A stretch of DNA of 13,427 nucleotides. It comes from Candidatus Omnitrophota bacterium (GTDB taxonomy: Bacteria; Omnitrophota; Gorgyraeia; Aquiviventales; Aquiviventaceae). The notes beneath the pieces are model-generated. The model ran no database searches, was not told the DNA's origin, and saw only the letters and a list, made by a program, of their open reading frames with translations. Positions 6,921-13,199 of this stretch are shown one piece after another; positions within the stretch are counted from its first letter, which is position 1, and each line of letters begins with the position of its first letter. The DNA lies in assembly GCA_020057015.1 (NCBI GenBank), contig JAGVGS010000156.1:1-13427 (forward strand), read 5' to 3'. Position numbers and translations under genes: made by a program.

Positions 6921-7924
6921 CGCTGGCGTGGCCTGCGATCATCCAGCGCTCCCTGAAAGGCGAGCCCCTCACTCGCGAGGAGGCGCGCGAGATCTTATCC
7001 CTGCCGGATGAGCGGGTCCCGGAGGCGCTGCAAGCCGCCTTCGCAGTGCGCAAAACGTATTTCGGCAAGAAGGTGAAGATCTGCGTGCTGCAAAACGCCC
7101 GCAGCGGGCTCTGCCCTGAGGATTGCCATTACTGCTCCCAGTCCTCGGTCTCCTCGGCCAAGATCGACAAGTACCCGCTCCTGTCGAAGGAGCAGCTGGT
7201 CGAGGGCGCACAGCGCGCGCATCAGGCCAAAGCCAAGCGCTACTGCATGGTCACGAGCGGCCGCGGCCCCAGCGATGAGGACATTGACCATTTCTGCGAG
7301 GTGACGCGCGAGATTCGCAAACAGATGCCGCTGGAGATTTGCGTCTGCGTGGGCCTGCTCTCGGAGGCGCAGGCGCGCAAATTAAAGGCGGCCGGGGTGG
7401 GCTGGGTGAACCACAACCTCAATACCAGCGAGCGCTATCACCCCGAGGTCTGCACGACCCACAGCTATCAGGATCGCGTGCGTACCATCGAGAACGTGAA
7501 AAAGGCCGGGCTGATGACCTGCAGCGGCGGCATCGTGGGCATGGGCGAGACCGATGAGGACGTGCTGGACCTCGCCTTTGCGGTGCGCGCCCAGCAAATG
7601 GACTCCATCCCGGTCAACTTCCTGCATCCGATCAAAGGCACGCCGATGAACGCCTTCGCGTTCCTGACGCCGATGAAGTGCCTCAAGATCCTTTGCGTCT
7701 TCCGCCTCTTGAACCCCAAGAGCGAGATCCGCGCCGCCGGGGGGCGCGAGGTACACTTACGCGAGGTGCAGGCCCAGGCCCTGTATCCGGCGAATTCGAT
7801 TTTCGTCGAGGGGTATCTCACGACGCCGGGCCAGCAGGCTGAGGAGGCGCGCCGCATGATAGAGGACATGGGATTTGAAATCGAAGCCACGGAGGACGCC
7901 TCATGCCATCCCGCTGGATCGTGA
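6917..7924 (+). CDS. bioB: Biotin synthase BioB (radical SAM)
   Basis: 335 residues with start ATG in a 4-bp ATGA overlap with mqnC. The 4Fe-4S motif is CPEDCHYCSQS (Cys66, Cys70, Cys73). By alignment from memory to E. coli BioB, the ligands of the second, sulfur-donating 2Fe-2S cluster are also present: Cys110 (RYCM), Cys142 (EICV), Cys202 (TCSGGIVGMGE) and Arg277 (AAGGRE). Further BioB signatures are NHNLNTS, IPVNFLHPIKGTP, PANSIFVEGY and LTTPGQ. BioB inserts sulfur into dethiobiotin to form biotin. The complete ligand set argues for true BioB rather than HydE or another relative. No other biotin gene is visible, so its place inside a menaquinone operon is unusual; shared demand for radical SAM reductant is one possible reason. 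Confidence 0.92.
   Translation: MTLAWPAIIQRSLKGEPLTREEAREILSLPDERVPEALQAAFAVRKTYFGKKVKICVLQNARSGLCPEDCHYCSQSSVSSAKIDKYPLLSKEQLVEGAQRAHQAKAKRYCMVTSGRGPSDEDIDHFCEVTREIRKQMPLEICVCVGLLSEAQARKLKAAGVGWVNHNLNTSERYHPEVCTTHSYQDRVRTIENVKKAGLMTCSGGIVGMGETDEDVLDLAFAVRAQQMDSIPVNFLHPIKGTPMNAFAFLTPMKCLKILCVFRLLNPKSEIRAAGGREVHLREVQAQALYPANSIFVEGYLTTPGQQAEEARRMIEDMGFEIEATEDASCHPAGS
7891..7895 (+). promoter_or_regulatory. Consensus Shine-Dalgarno GGAGG for the ACT protein
   Basis: A perfect GGAGG lies inside the end of bioB, seven bases before the ATG at 7903. It supports that start despite the 22-bp overlap with bioB and suggests independent ribosome entry at this gene. Confidence 0.7.
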
Positions 7925-8451
7925 CCGCCCTGGGGCAGGATCGGCCCGGCATCGTGGCCGGCGTCACGCAAGTGTTGTACAAGCTTGGCTGCAACCTCGA
8001 AGACTCGGCCATGACGCGGCTGGGCGGCGAGTTTGCGATCATGCTCGTCTTCTCCAGTCCGGCCAAGGTCACGCTGCCGCAGATCGAAAAAGCGTTCCAG
8101 GTGGCTTCGCGCAGGCTCAAGCTGACGGTGCACCTGAAAGCGCTCAGCGCCAAGGAGGCCATGGCGCCCCGCGTGCGGCCTGGGGTGAGCTATCAGATTT
8201 CCGTCTACGGGACGGATAAGCCCGGCATTGTCTACCGCGTGGCCGAAGCGTTGGCGCGCCTGAAGGTCAACATCACCGATGTGCACACGCACCGCAGCAG
8301 CACCGGTAAGCCCTACCTGTACCTGACCCTGCTCGAAGTGGTAATTCCGCCGAAGCTCACGGCCGAGACGCTGGAGCAGCAACTCAAGCGCGTGGGCCAG
8401 CGCTTGGGCGTGGAAGTGCACCTGCGGCCCGTGGAAACCGAAGTCCTTTAG
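7903..8451 (+). CDS. Double ACT-domain regulatory protein (GcvR-like)
   Basis: 182 residues made of two ACT domains: residues ~4-75 with DRPGI at 13-17, and ~96-170 with DKPGI at 105-109, joined by a short linker. ACT domains bind small ligands, usually amino acids, at domain interfaces. Two-ACT proteins of this size include GcvR, which in E. coli antagonises the glycine cleavage activator GcvA. No DNA-binding or catalytic domain is present, so it must act through a partner or as a sensor. Its ligand cannot be read from the sequence. It overlaps bioB by 22 bp, has a consensus ribosome site and precedes deformylase by 12 bp. The GcvR label is by architecture; no gcv gene is in the window. Confidence 0.82.
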   Translation: MPSRWIVTALGQDRPGIVAGVTQVLYKLGCNLEDSAMTRLGGEFAIMLVFSSPAKVTLPQIEKAFQVASRRLKLTVHLKALSAKEAMAPRVRPGVSYQISVYGTDKPGIVYRVAEALARLKVNITDVHTHRSSTGKPYLYLTLLEVVIPPKLTAETLEQQLKRVGQRLGVEVHLRPVETEVL

Positions 8452-8463
8452 TTCCCGGCAAGT

Positions 8464-8967
8464 ATGCACGCTTTGCCGATCCGCTGCTATCCTGACCCGC
8501 TCCTGAAGCAGCCCACGCGCCCGGTGGATCGGCTCACCGATAAGACCACCCGCCTGATCGACGACCTGATCCGCACCATGCGCCAGCACCCGCGCTGCGT
8601 GGGGCTGGCCGCCCCGCAGGTGGGCAGCGACCTCTCGATTGCCGTGATGGATGCCACCGGCCACCCCAAGGTACCTCAAGCGCAGGGGCTCCTGGTACTG
8701 GTGAACCCGCGCATTGTGCGAGTCGAGGGTGCGGTGCGTCAGCGCGAAGGCTGCCTCTCGGTGCCGGATCTGACCGGCAGCGTGGTGCGCGCCGCGGTGG
8801 TGGAGCTGGAGGCCTTTGATCGGGCAGGGGCCAGGCTGCATCGCCGGCTCGAGGGGTTTGAGGCGGTGATCGCCCAACATGAAATCGACCACCTGGAAGG
8901 CCGGCTGTTTCTTGACCGGGTCGTGAACCCCGGCACCGACATTTTTCATCGAAAACACTACGCCTAG
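8464..8967 (+). CDS. def: Peptide deformylase
   Basis: 167 residues, usual length. It removes the formyl group from the N-terminal Met of new proteins at the ribosome. All three family motifs are seen: motif I CVGLAAPQ (45-52), motif II EGCLS (95-99) with the metal ligand Cys97, and motif III QHEIDH (138-143) with His139 and His143 as metal ligands and Glu140 as catalyst. Motif I usually begins with Gly and here begins with Cys; the catalytic Gln52 is kept, so activity is expected. The C-terminal tail is short. It is the last gene of the plus-strand run and stops 25 bp from the end of the convergent mqnD. The usual partner fmt is not next to it. Confidence 0.94.
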   Translation: MHALPIRCYPDPLLKQPTRPVDRLTDKTTRLIDDLIRTMRQHPRCVGLAAPQVGSDLSIAVMDATGHPKVPQAQGLLVLVNPRIVRVEGAVRQREGCLSVPDLTGSVVRAAVVELEAFDRAGARLHRRLEGFEAVIAQHEIDHLEGRLFLDRVVNPGTDIFHRKHYA

Positions 8968-8992
8968 GTGCCTGGCACTTCTGCGCTACGCT
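8968..8992. other. Convergent 25-bp junction between def and mqnD
   Basis: The two converging transcription units end only 25 bp apart. The spacer contains GTGCC/GGCAC separated by one base, too tight a loop for a real hairpin, and no T-run. I see no intrinsic terminator on either strand, so the transcripts may overlap or end by Rho. Confidence 0.5.
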
Positions 8993-9856
8993 CTAGGTTT
9001 TGAGAGGCTCGATGACGCTGAGGGTGGGCACGCGGTCGATCAGGCCGGCCTCGTGCGCCCGGGCATACAGCAGCTTGAGCGCTTCGCGGCAGTGCTTGGA
9101 GAGCGTGAGCGACTCTTCGTTGACATACATGCCGATGAATTGCCGCGCACGCGCAGGGTCGGTGCCGCGGCCATACTGCATCGCATAGGCGAGGGCCTCA
9201 TCCTGGTGCGCGAAAGCGTACAAGATGCTTTCGCGAAACACCGTGGCCACCTGCTGCGCGCGCTTGCGTCCCAACCCCTTCCGGATGACGTTGAGCCCCA
9301 AGGGCAGCGGTAGTTTGACTTGTTGCTGCCACCAGATCCCGAGATCCAAGATCGGCAGCAAGCCGGCATCGTGATACGTCAGCTGCCATTCATGGATCAC
9401 CAGCCCGGCGTCTACCTGGCCCTCGAGCACAGCTTGAGGGATCGCCTCAAACCGCATCTCGATTGCCTCAAATTCAGGGATCGCCAACCGCAGCAGCATG
9501 TAGGCGGTCGTGCGCATGCCGGGCACTGCGATGCGCTTGCCCCGCAACTCCTCCGGGCTGCACGGCTGCTTGGCAATCACCAGCGGCCCATAGCCTTGGC
9601 CCACGCTGGAGCCCACCGAGACGATCCAGTACTCCTCGGCGAGCACCGGGTAGCTGGCGGCTGAAATGGCGGTCATGTCGAGCTCGGCCTTGAGGGCGCG
9701 CTGGTTGAGCGCCTGGATGTCCTCGACCACATGCTCGATGCGGAACCCCTCCAGGGGGATGAGATGCTGCGCGATCGCGTAGAACATGAACGCGTCGTCC
9801 ATGTCCGGCGTGTGGCCGATGCTGACCACGCGCGGCTGGGTGTCGGTTAGGCCCAT
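8993..9856 (-). CDS. mqnD: 1,4-dihydroxy-6-naphthoate synthase MqnD
   Basis: 287 residues from the ATG at 9856-9854. The frame stays open upstream to 9910, but the extra residues do not resemble the family. Motifs seen: SIGHTPDMDDAFMFYAI (12-28), the hallmark of MqnD; DIQALNQRAL (46-55); TAISAASYPVLAEEY (62-76); GYGPLVIAK (88-96); and GLVIHEWQLTY (151-161), where His155 is the likely catalytic His of the family. MqnD cleaves cyclic dehypoxanthine futalosine to 1,4-dihydroxy-6-naphthoate and is a fold relative of MqnA. It lies on the opposite strand to the other mqn genes, overlapping the upstream reductase gene by 10 bp, so the two are probably translated from one mRNA. Confidence 0.94.
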   Translation of the reverse strand: MGLTDTQPRVVSIGHTPDMDDAFMFYAIAQHLIPLEGFRIEHVVEDIQALNQRALKAELDMTAISAASYPVLAEEYWIVSVGSSVGQGYGPLVIAKQPCSPEELRGKRIAVPGMRTTAYMLLRLAIPEFEAIEMRFEAIPQAVLEGQVDAGLVIHEWQLTYHDAGLLPILDLGIWWQQQVKLPLPLGLNVIRKGLGRKRAQQVATVFRESILYAFAHQDEALAYAMQYGRGTDPARARQFIGMYVNEESLTLSKHCREALKLLYARAHEAGLIDRVPTLSVIEPLKT

Positions 9857-10554
9857 TCTTCGTAGTGGAGTTTGTCTTTCGGCACGCCAAAGCCCTCCAA
9901 ATCCTGGCACATGGCTTTCACGACCTGCAGCCAGCCGCAGAGATACACTTCTTTGCTGGCGTAGTCTTTGATGTGCTTCTGGAACGTCTGCTGCAAGTGG
10001 CCGGTTTCGCCTTTCCAGTCCTTCGGGCGGCTGACGGTGGGGATGTAGTGGAAATTACGTCGCAGGCCGGCCAGCGTCCGGAACTCGGACTCATAGAGCA
10101 GGGCATGCTCGTAGCGCGTGCCAAAGAGCAGCCAGATATCGCGCGTGCAGTTCATGTGCAGCAGCGTGCGGATCATGCTGCGCAGCGGGGCCACGCCGGT
10201 GCCGGTGGCCATGAACACCGGGTCGTAATCGAGCGGCTCCTTCAGGAGGAACGTGCCGTGCGGGCCAAAGATCGACACCGAATCGCCCTCTTTCAGCTGC
10301 CAGAAATACGTGGAGGCAATGCCGCCGTCCACATGCTGGATGCACAGCTCGATGATCGAGGGCTCAAAGGGGGGGGAGGCAATAGAATACGCGCGCTTCA
10401 CGATCTTGCCCTCTTTCGGCACATTGAGGATGATGAACTGGCCGGCCTTGAAGCTGACGGTCGAGGGCTCGGCCAGCTTGAGGCGAAAGCCCCGCACGTT
10501 GTACGAGAGGCTGTCGATGCGTTCGACGATAGCACGGAAGGTTATCGCTGCCAT
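9847..10554 (-). CDS. FAD/NAD(P)-binding oxidoreductase, ferredoxin-NADP reductase family
   Basis: 235 residues with the two-domain ferredoxin-NADP reductase layout: a FAD beta-barrel (about 1-105) with RAYS (54-57) binding FAD and GGIAST (77-82), then a nucleotide domain with MATGTGVAPLRSM (115-127), LLFGTR (142-147), YLCGW (204-208) and a C-terminal HYEEW (230-234). There is no 2Fe-2S domain, so it needs a separate acceptor such as ferredoxin, flavodoxin or free flavin. It sits directly upstream of mqnD with a 10-bp overlap. Inference: it may supply electrons to the radical SAM enzymes MqnE, MqnC and BioB, or reduced FMN to UbiX. The precise partner cannot be told. An extended -10-like element lies just upstream. 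Confidence 0.88.
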   Translation of the reverse strand: MAAITFRAIVERIDSLSYNVRGFRLKLAEPSTVSFKAGQFIILNVPKEGKIVKRAYSIASPPFEPSIIELCIQHVDGGIASTYFWQLKEGDSVSIFGPHGTFLLKEPLDYDPVFMATGTGVAPLRSMIRTLLHMNCTRDIWLLFGTRYEHALLYESEFRTLAGLRRNFHYIPTVSRPKDWKGETGHLQQTFQKHIKDYASKEVYLCGWLQVVKAMCQDLEGFGVPKDKLHYEEWA

Positions 10555-10564
10555 GTTGCGCCGT

Positions 10565-10573
10565 ATTCTAACA
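10565..10573 (-). promoter_or_regulatory. Extended -10 candidate for the reductase-mqnD unit
   Basis: Read on the minus strand, TGT-TAGAAT matches the extended -10 pattern TGn-TATAAT with one mismatch. No good -35 is seen at 16-18 bp. A start site about 7 bases downstream would leave only about 4 bases before the ATG at 10554, implying a near-leaderless mRNA, which lowers confidence. Confidence 0.35.
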
Positions 10574-10646
10574 GAAGCCCTCCCGTCGGTATATGAGCGA
10601 ATCGAGCTGCGGCAGTTCGAGCCCCGTCGAGAATGCCGGGCGCGGT

Positions 10647-10675
10647 TTGCCGTAGCCGGCTTATGTGCTTAGAAT
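10647..10675 (+). promoter_or_regulatory. Sigma70-like promoter candidate for the secreted-protein gene
   Basis: TTGCCG (10647-10652, 4/6 to TTGACA) and TAGAAT (10670-10675, 5/6 to TATAAT) are separated by exactly 17 bp. Transcription would start near 10682, about 34 bases before the GTG start. Confidence 0.5.
10654..10661. repeat. 8-bp palindrome AGCCGGCT in the promoter spacer
   Basis: A perfect palindrome placed between the -35 and -10 candidates, where a repressor could bind. It may be chance in GC-rich DNA. Confidence 0.3.
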
Positions 10676-10683
10676 AGGCCTAT
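10674..10683. repeat. 10-bp palindrome ATAGGCCTAT at the predicted start site
   Basis: A perfect 10-bp palindrome overlapping the end of the -10 hexamer and the expected transcription start. It is a possible operator half-site pair; no second copy is seen in the region. Confidence 0.35.
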
Positions 10684-10686
10684 CTC

Positions 10687-10716
10687 ATGGGTGAACGACA
10701 ACTCGGGAAACCCTAG
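10687..10716 (+). CDS. Nine-codon upstream ORF (possible leader peptide)
   Basis: An ATG at 10687 opens a nine-codon frame (MGERQLGKP) ending in TAG at 10714-10716. The last base of the stop is the first base of the GTG start of the secreted-protein gene (TAGTG). That junction would allow translational coupling. The ATG is only about 5 bases from the predicted transcript start and has no good ribosome site. Chance is a real alternative. Confidence 0.25.
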   Translation: MGERQLGKP

Positions 10717-10724
10717 TGTCTAGG
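10712..10724 (+). repeat. CCTAG-TGT-CTAGG hairpin over the GTG start codon
   Basis: A perfect 5-bp inverted repeat with a 3-base loop contains the GTG start of the secreted-protein gene. In mRNA it could hide the start unless ribosomes translating the upstream ORF open it. The stem is short, so the effect may be small. Confidence 0.3.
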
Positions 10725-13199
10725 CCGGCTCGAATCGCCAGAACACCAGCGTTGATCGCATTCATTGTTCTTTTCGCCTTTCCTCTTCCTAGTGATGCCG
10801 CGACACTCACCGTGCCCGGTGATCGCCCCACCATTCAACAAGCCATCGATGCCGCCCAGCCAGGTGATGTGATTGAAGTCGCCGCCGGTACCTACCAGAA
10901 ATCGCTTCGGGTCACGAAGCCGCTGACGCTGCGTGCGGCTGATCGCACGGGAGTGGTGTTGACGGCAGCACCTGAGGAGGCCGCGATCTTGGAAGTGGCT
11001 GAGGGTATTACGGTGCATCTGGAGGGCCTGTCGTTTCAGGGCGGCCGGGTGGGGGTGCAGCTGAACTCGCGCGCCAAGGCTGTGATCCGCAGGTGCGCCA
11101 TCACCGGGCAGTCGCAGGCCGGCATCGTGGCCCTGGAGGACGCGGAGCTGGCACTGTGGGACAACGAGATCGCCTCGGTGCGCGTCGTCGGCCTGCAGAT
11201 CGCCGCAACCGCGCGCGTTATTGGAGGAGGCAACTCCCTCCATGACAACGGCACCGATGTCGACGGCTGGCTCCCGCCCGGCGCGCGGCTGGGCAAGAAG
11301 CCGTCGGTCACGTTGCGGACCGATCCTAGCAAGGGACTCGCCGTCACCCTGAAGCTCATCACCACCGAGAGCGAGGTAAAGGCTCTGATTCACACCGTCA
11401 ACCTTCCTGAGGGGGTCCCTCCAGATCTGTACGACGTCTCGATCCAGTCGCGTGGTGCGACACCGGATATTTCGTGGGGATCCCTCGATGTCGTCGGTGA
11501 GGTGGTCGTGCACGTCGACAGCGGGATCGCGCTCGATCGCTTGCTGCCGATGCCGTGGCGGGTGCTGGAAGCGCAGACCGGTCAGCTGATCACCTCGGTC
11601 AGTCGCACCCGCACCGTGCCGCTGCCCCCGGGACGATACCGACTGGTGGCACGGACAGGCGGCGAGGGCACTCCGTTCGGCTCGCCCGACGGTGTTGTGG
11701 TGCCTGAGGGGCGCGTGGTCGTGGTGCCTGCCGACTTTGTCACACCCCCGTCGGCCTCCGGGCCTATTGCTTTGGACGATCCTGATGTCGTCGCACTGCT
11801 CGCTCAGGCGCGCGCGGCCCAGCCTGCTTGCTCAGGCCCTGTGGAGGCCAGCGGGCGGCTGCGCCTAGGGGACGATTTGCTGAAGGTGGAGCCGGAGGGC
11901 GACGCGGCAGCGTGGCTCTGGCGGTTTGATGACCAGGGGAGCGTCGTCCGCGTGGCCGCCGCGGTGCAGCCCGATGGCGCCTTCCGCATCGAGCGCGTGG
12001 CCCCTGGCGTCTATTTTCTGGAGTCGCAGTATCGCAACGCCGAGGGACGGTATTACCAGGGAGTCTCTCAGACGGTCGACGTCGGGTGCAAAGGCGCATC
12101 GGGCTTAAGCCAGCGCTTGGAAGACACCGGCGCGCGGTTGCCCGAGATGCCGGAAGAGCCGCAAGCGCGTTTTCGGCTGAGGCTGCCGGCGCTCATGCCG
12201 GAAGCGTGCGCTGCCGAGTCGACGGGCACCGGCGGCTGCGAACCAGACCCCAATCAACCGCCGTGCGCCTGCGGCAAATTGCGCGTGTGCGTCTTCAGCG
12301 GGGATAACCGCCTGTTGGTGTCCGGGGGGCACGTCTTGCCCATGTTGCCGGTGAAGGGAGAGATCAGCCGATGGACCTGGATGGGCATGGACATGCCTCC
12401 GACTGTCCCCTTCGAGTTCGAGAAAGAATTCGCCGACGCGCTTGGCCAAACGTCGCCCTGCTACGATATCGTGCCGATGGATTCGACCTTTACAGAGGTT
12501 GCGATGAAGGGCCAGGAGTTCGCGGCACTCATCGAGCAGATCAAAGCTGCCCGGGCGGCCGGCAACACCGCCCTCGCCGAGGAGCTGACCGCGGCCGCGA
12601 AGCAGCTGCTGCAGACCAACTTTGCGCTGGGGCTGGAGGTCTTCGGGCAGGCGACCTGCCCGGCCGTGGTCGTGCTAGGCGGACACGGCGCCATTCCTAA
12701 AGTCACCGCCAGCGTGCAGGTCGACGGCGAGGTGGCACTGGAAGGATCGGCCACAGCTACGGGTTCATGGGCGAGCCGGCTGGCGAAGCAGGTGGACGGA
12801 CAGCTCGCATCGATGCAGCAAAAATTATTCGGCGCGTGCGAGGAAATCGTGACGAGTTGCACCGGGGTCGACTGGGAGTTGGCCCACCAAACCCACCGGT
12901 GCGATACGGCGCGCTACTGCAACAGCGAGCTGATGAGCACATCGACGCAGCATGGCAAGTACCTGCGGGCGGTCGGTTTGCACATTGAGCGCAAGAATGT
13001 CTGCTGCAGCGAGGCCGCGCAGGAGGCGGCGGGGAATGTTGAGGGCAACCAAGAATTCTGCCCAGGGATCGGCGGGCCGCTGAGCCGGGACTTGGACTGC
13101 GACGGCCTGCTCAACTCGGATGATCCCACACCGCTGCCGCCGGAAGATGCCGAAGACATCAATCGTAAAATCGATGAGGCGACCGGAGCCTCACAGTGA
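10716..13199 (+). CDS. Large secreted multidomain protein (beta-helix, carboxypeptidase-like repeats, TSP3 calcium motif)
   Basis: 827 residues from a GTG with GGGA seven bases upstream; a TTG at 10752 is an alternative. Residues 1-28 form a signal peptide (Arg-rich start, hydrophobic core, SDA-A cleavage). Residues 30-180 resemble a right-handed beta-helix of the pectate-lyase/NosD type: TIQQAIDAAQPGDVIEVAAGTY, then coil-like repeats with isolated Asn and Gly. About 260-345 and 380-460 look like beta-sandwich modules (PPGRYRLV; PDGAFRIERVAPGVYFLESQY is carboxypeptidase-regulatory-like). A Cys cluster lies at 498-525, an alpha/beta domain at about 522-700 faintly like CsgG-type assembly proteins, and a second Cys-rich part at 708-782. 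Near the end is a thrombospondin-3 calcium motif, DLDCDGLLNSDD (792-803). No transmembrane anchor or sorting signal is seen. Function unknown; exported surface or periplasmic role inferred. Confidence 0.8.
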   Translation: MSRPARIARTPALIAFIVLFAFPLPSDAATLTVPGDRPTIQQAIDAAQPGDVIEVAAGTYQKSLRVTKPLTLRAADRTGVVLTAAPEEAAILEVAEGITVHLEGLSFQGGRVGVQLNSRAKAVIRRCAITGQSQAGIVALEDAELALWDNEIASVRVVGLQIAATARVIGGGNSLHDNGTDVDGWLPPGARLGKKPSVTLRTDPSKGLAVTLKLITTESEVKALIHTVNLPEGVPPDLYDVSIQSRGATPDISWGSLDVVGEVVVHVDSGIALDRLLPMPWRVLEAQTGQLITSVSRTRTVPLPPGRYRLVARTGGEGTPFGSPDGVVVPEGRVVVVPADFVTPPSASGPIALDDPDVVALLAQARAAQPACSGPVEASGRLRLGDDLLKVEPEGDAAAWLWRFDDQGSVVRVAAAVQPDGAFRIERVAPGVYFLESQYRNAEGRYYQGVSQTVDVGCKGASGLSQRLEDTGARLPEMPEEPQARFRLRLPALMPEACAAESTGTGGCEPDPNQPPCACGKLRVCVFSGDNRLLVSGGHVLPMLPVKGEISRWTWMGMDMPPTVPFEFEKEFADALGQTSPCYDIVPMDSTFTEVAMKGQEFAALIEQIKAARAAGNTALAEELTAAAKQLLQTNFALGLEVFGQATCPAVVVLGGHGAIPKVTASVQVDGEVALEGSATATGSWASRLAKQVDGQLASMQQKLFGACEEIVTSCTGVDWELAHQTHRCDTARYCNSELMSTSTQHGKYLRAVGLHIERKNVCCSEAAQEAAGNVEGNQEFCPGIGGPLSRDLDCDGLLNSDDPTPLPPEDAEDINRKIDEATGASQ

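Larger units (their letters stand above)
10555..10715. promoter_or_regulatory. Divergent intergenic region between the reductase and the secreted-protein gene
   Basis: 161 bp separate two divergent genes, the only non-coding stretch over 40 bp in the window. It holds an 8-bp inverted pair (TATTCTAA at 10564-10571 and TTAGAATA at 10669-10676), each containing a TAGAAT -10-like hexamer pointing at one of the genes. It also has two palindromes and a small upstream ORF, listed separately. Confidence 0.6.

Noticed and set aside
6917..7924. HydE or another BioB-like radical SAM enzyme instead of BioB
   Set aside because: The second-cluster Cys residues and the conserved Arg of BioB are all present, as are the NHNLNTS and LTTPGQ motifs.
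7468..8958. 496-codon minus-strand open frame opposite bioB, the ACT gene and def
   Set aside because: It crosses three well-supported genes on the other strand and has low-complexity His/Arg/Gln composition.
8968..8985. GTGCC/GGCAC inverted repeat after def as a terminator
   Set aside because: The loop would be one base and no T-run follows, so it cannot act as an intrinsic terminator as read.
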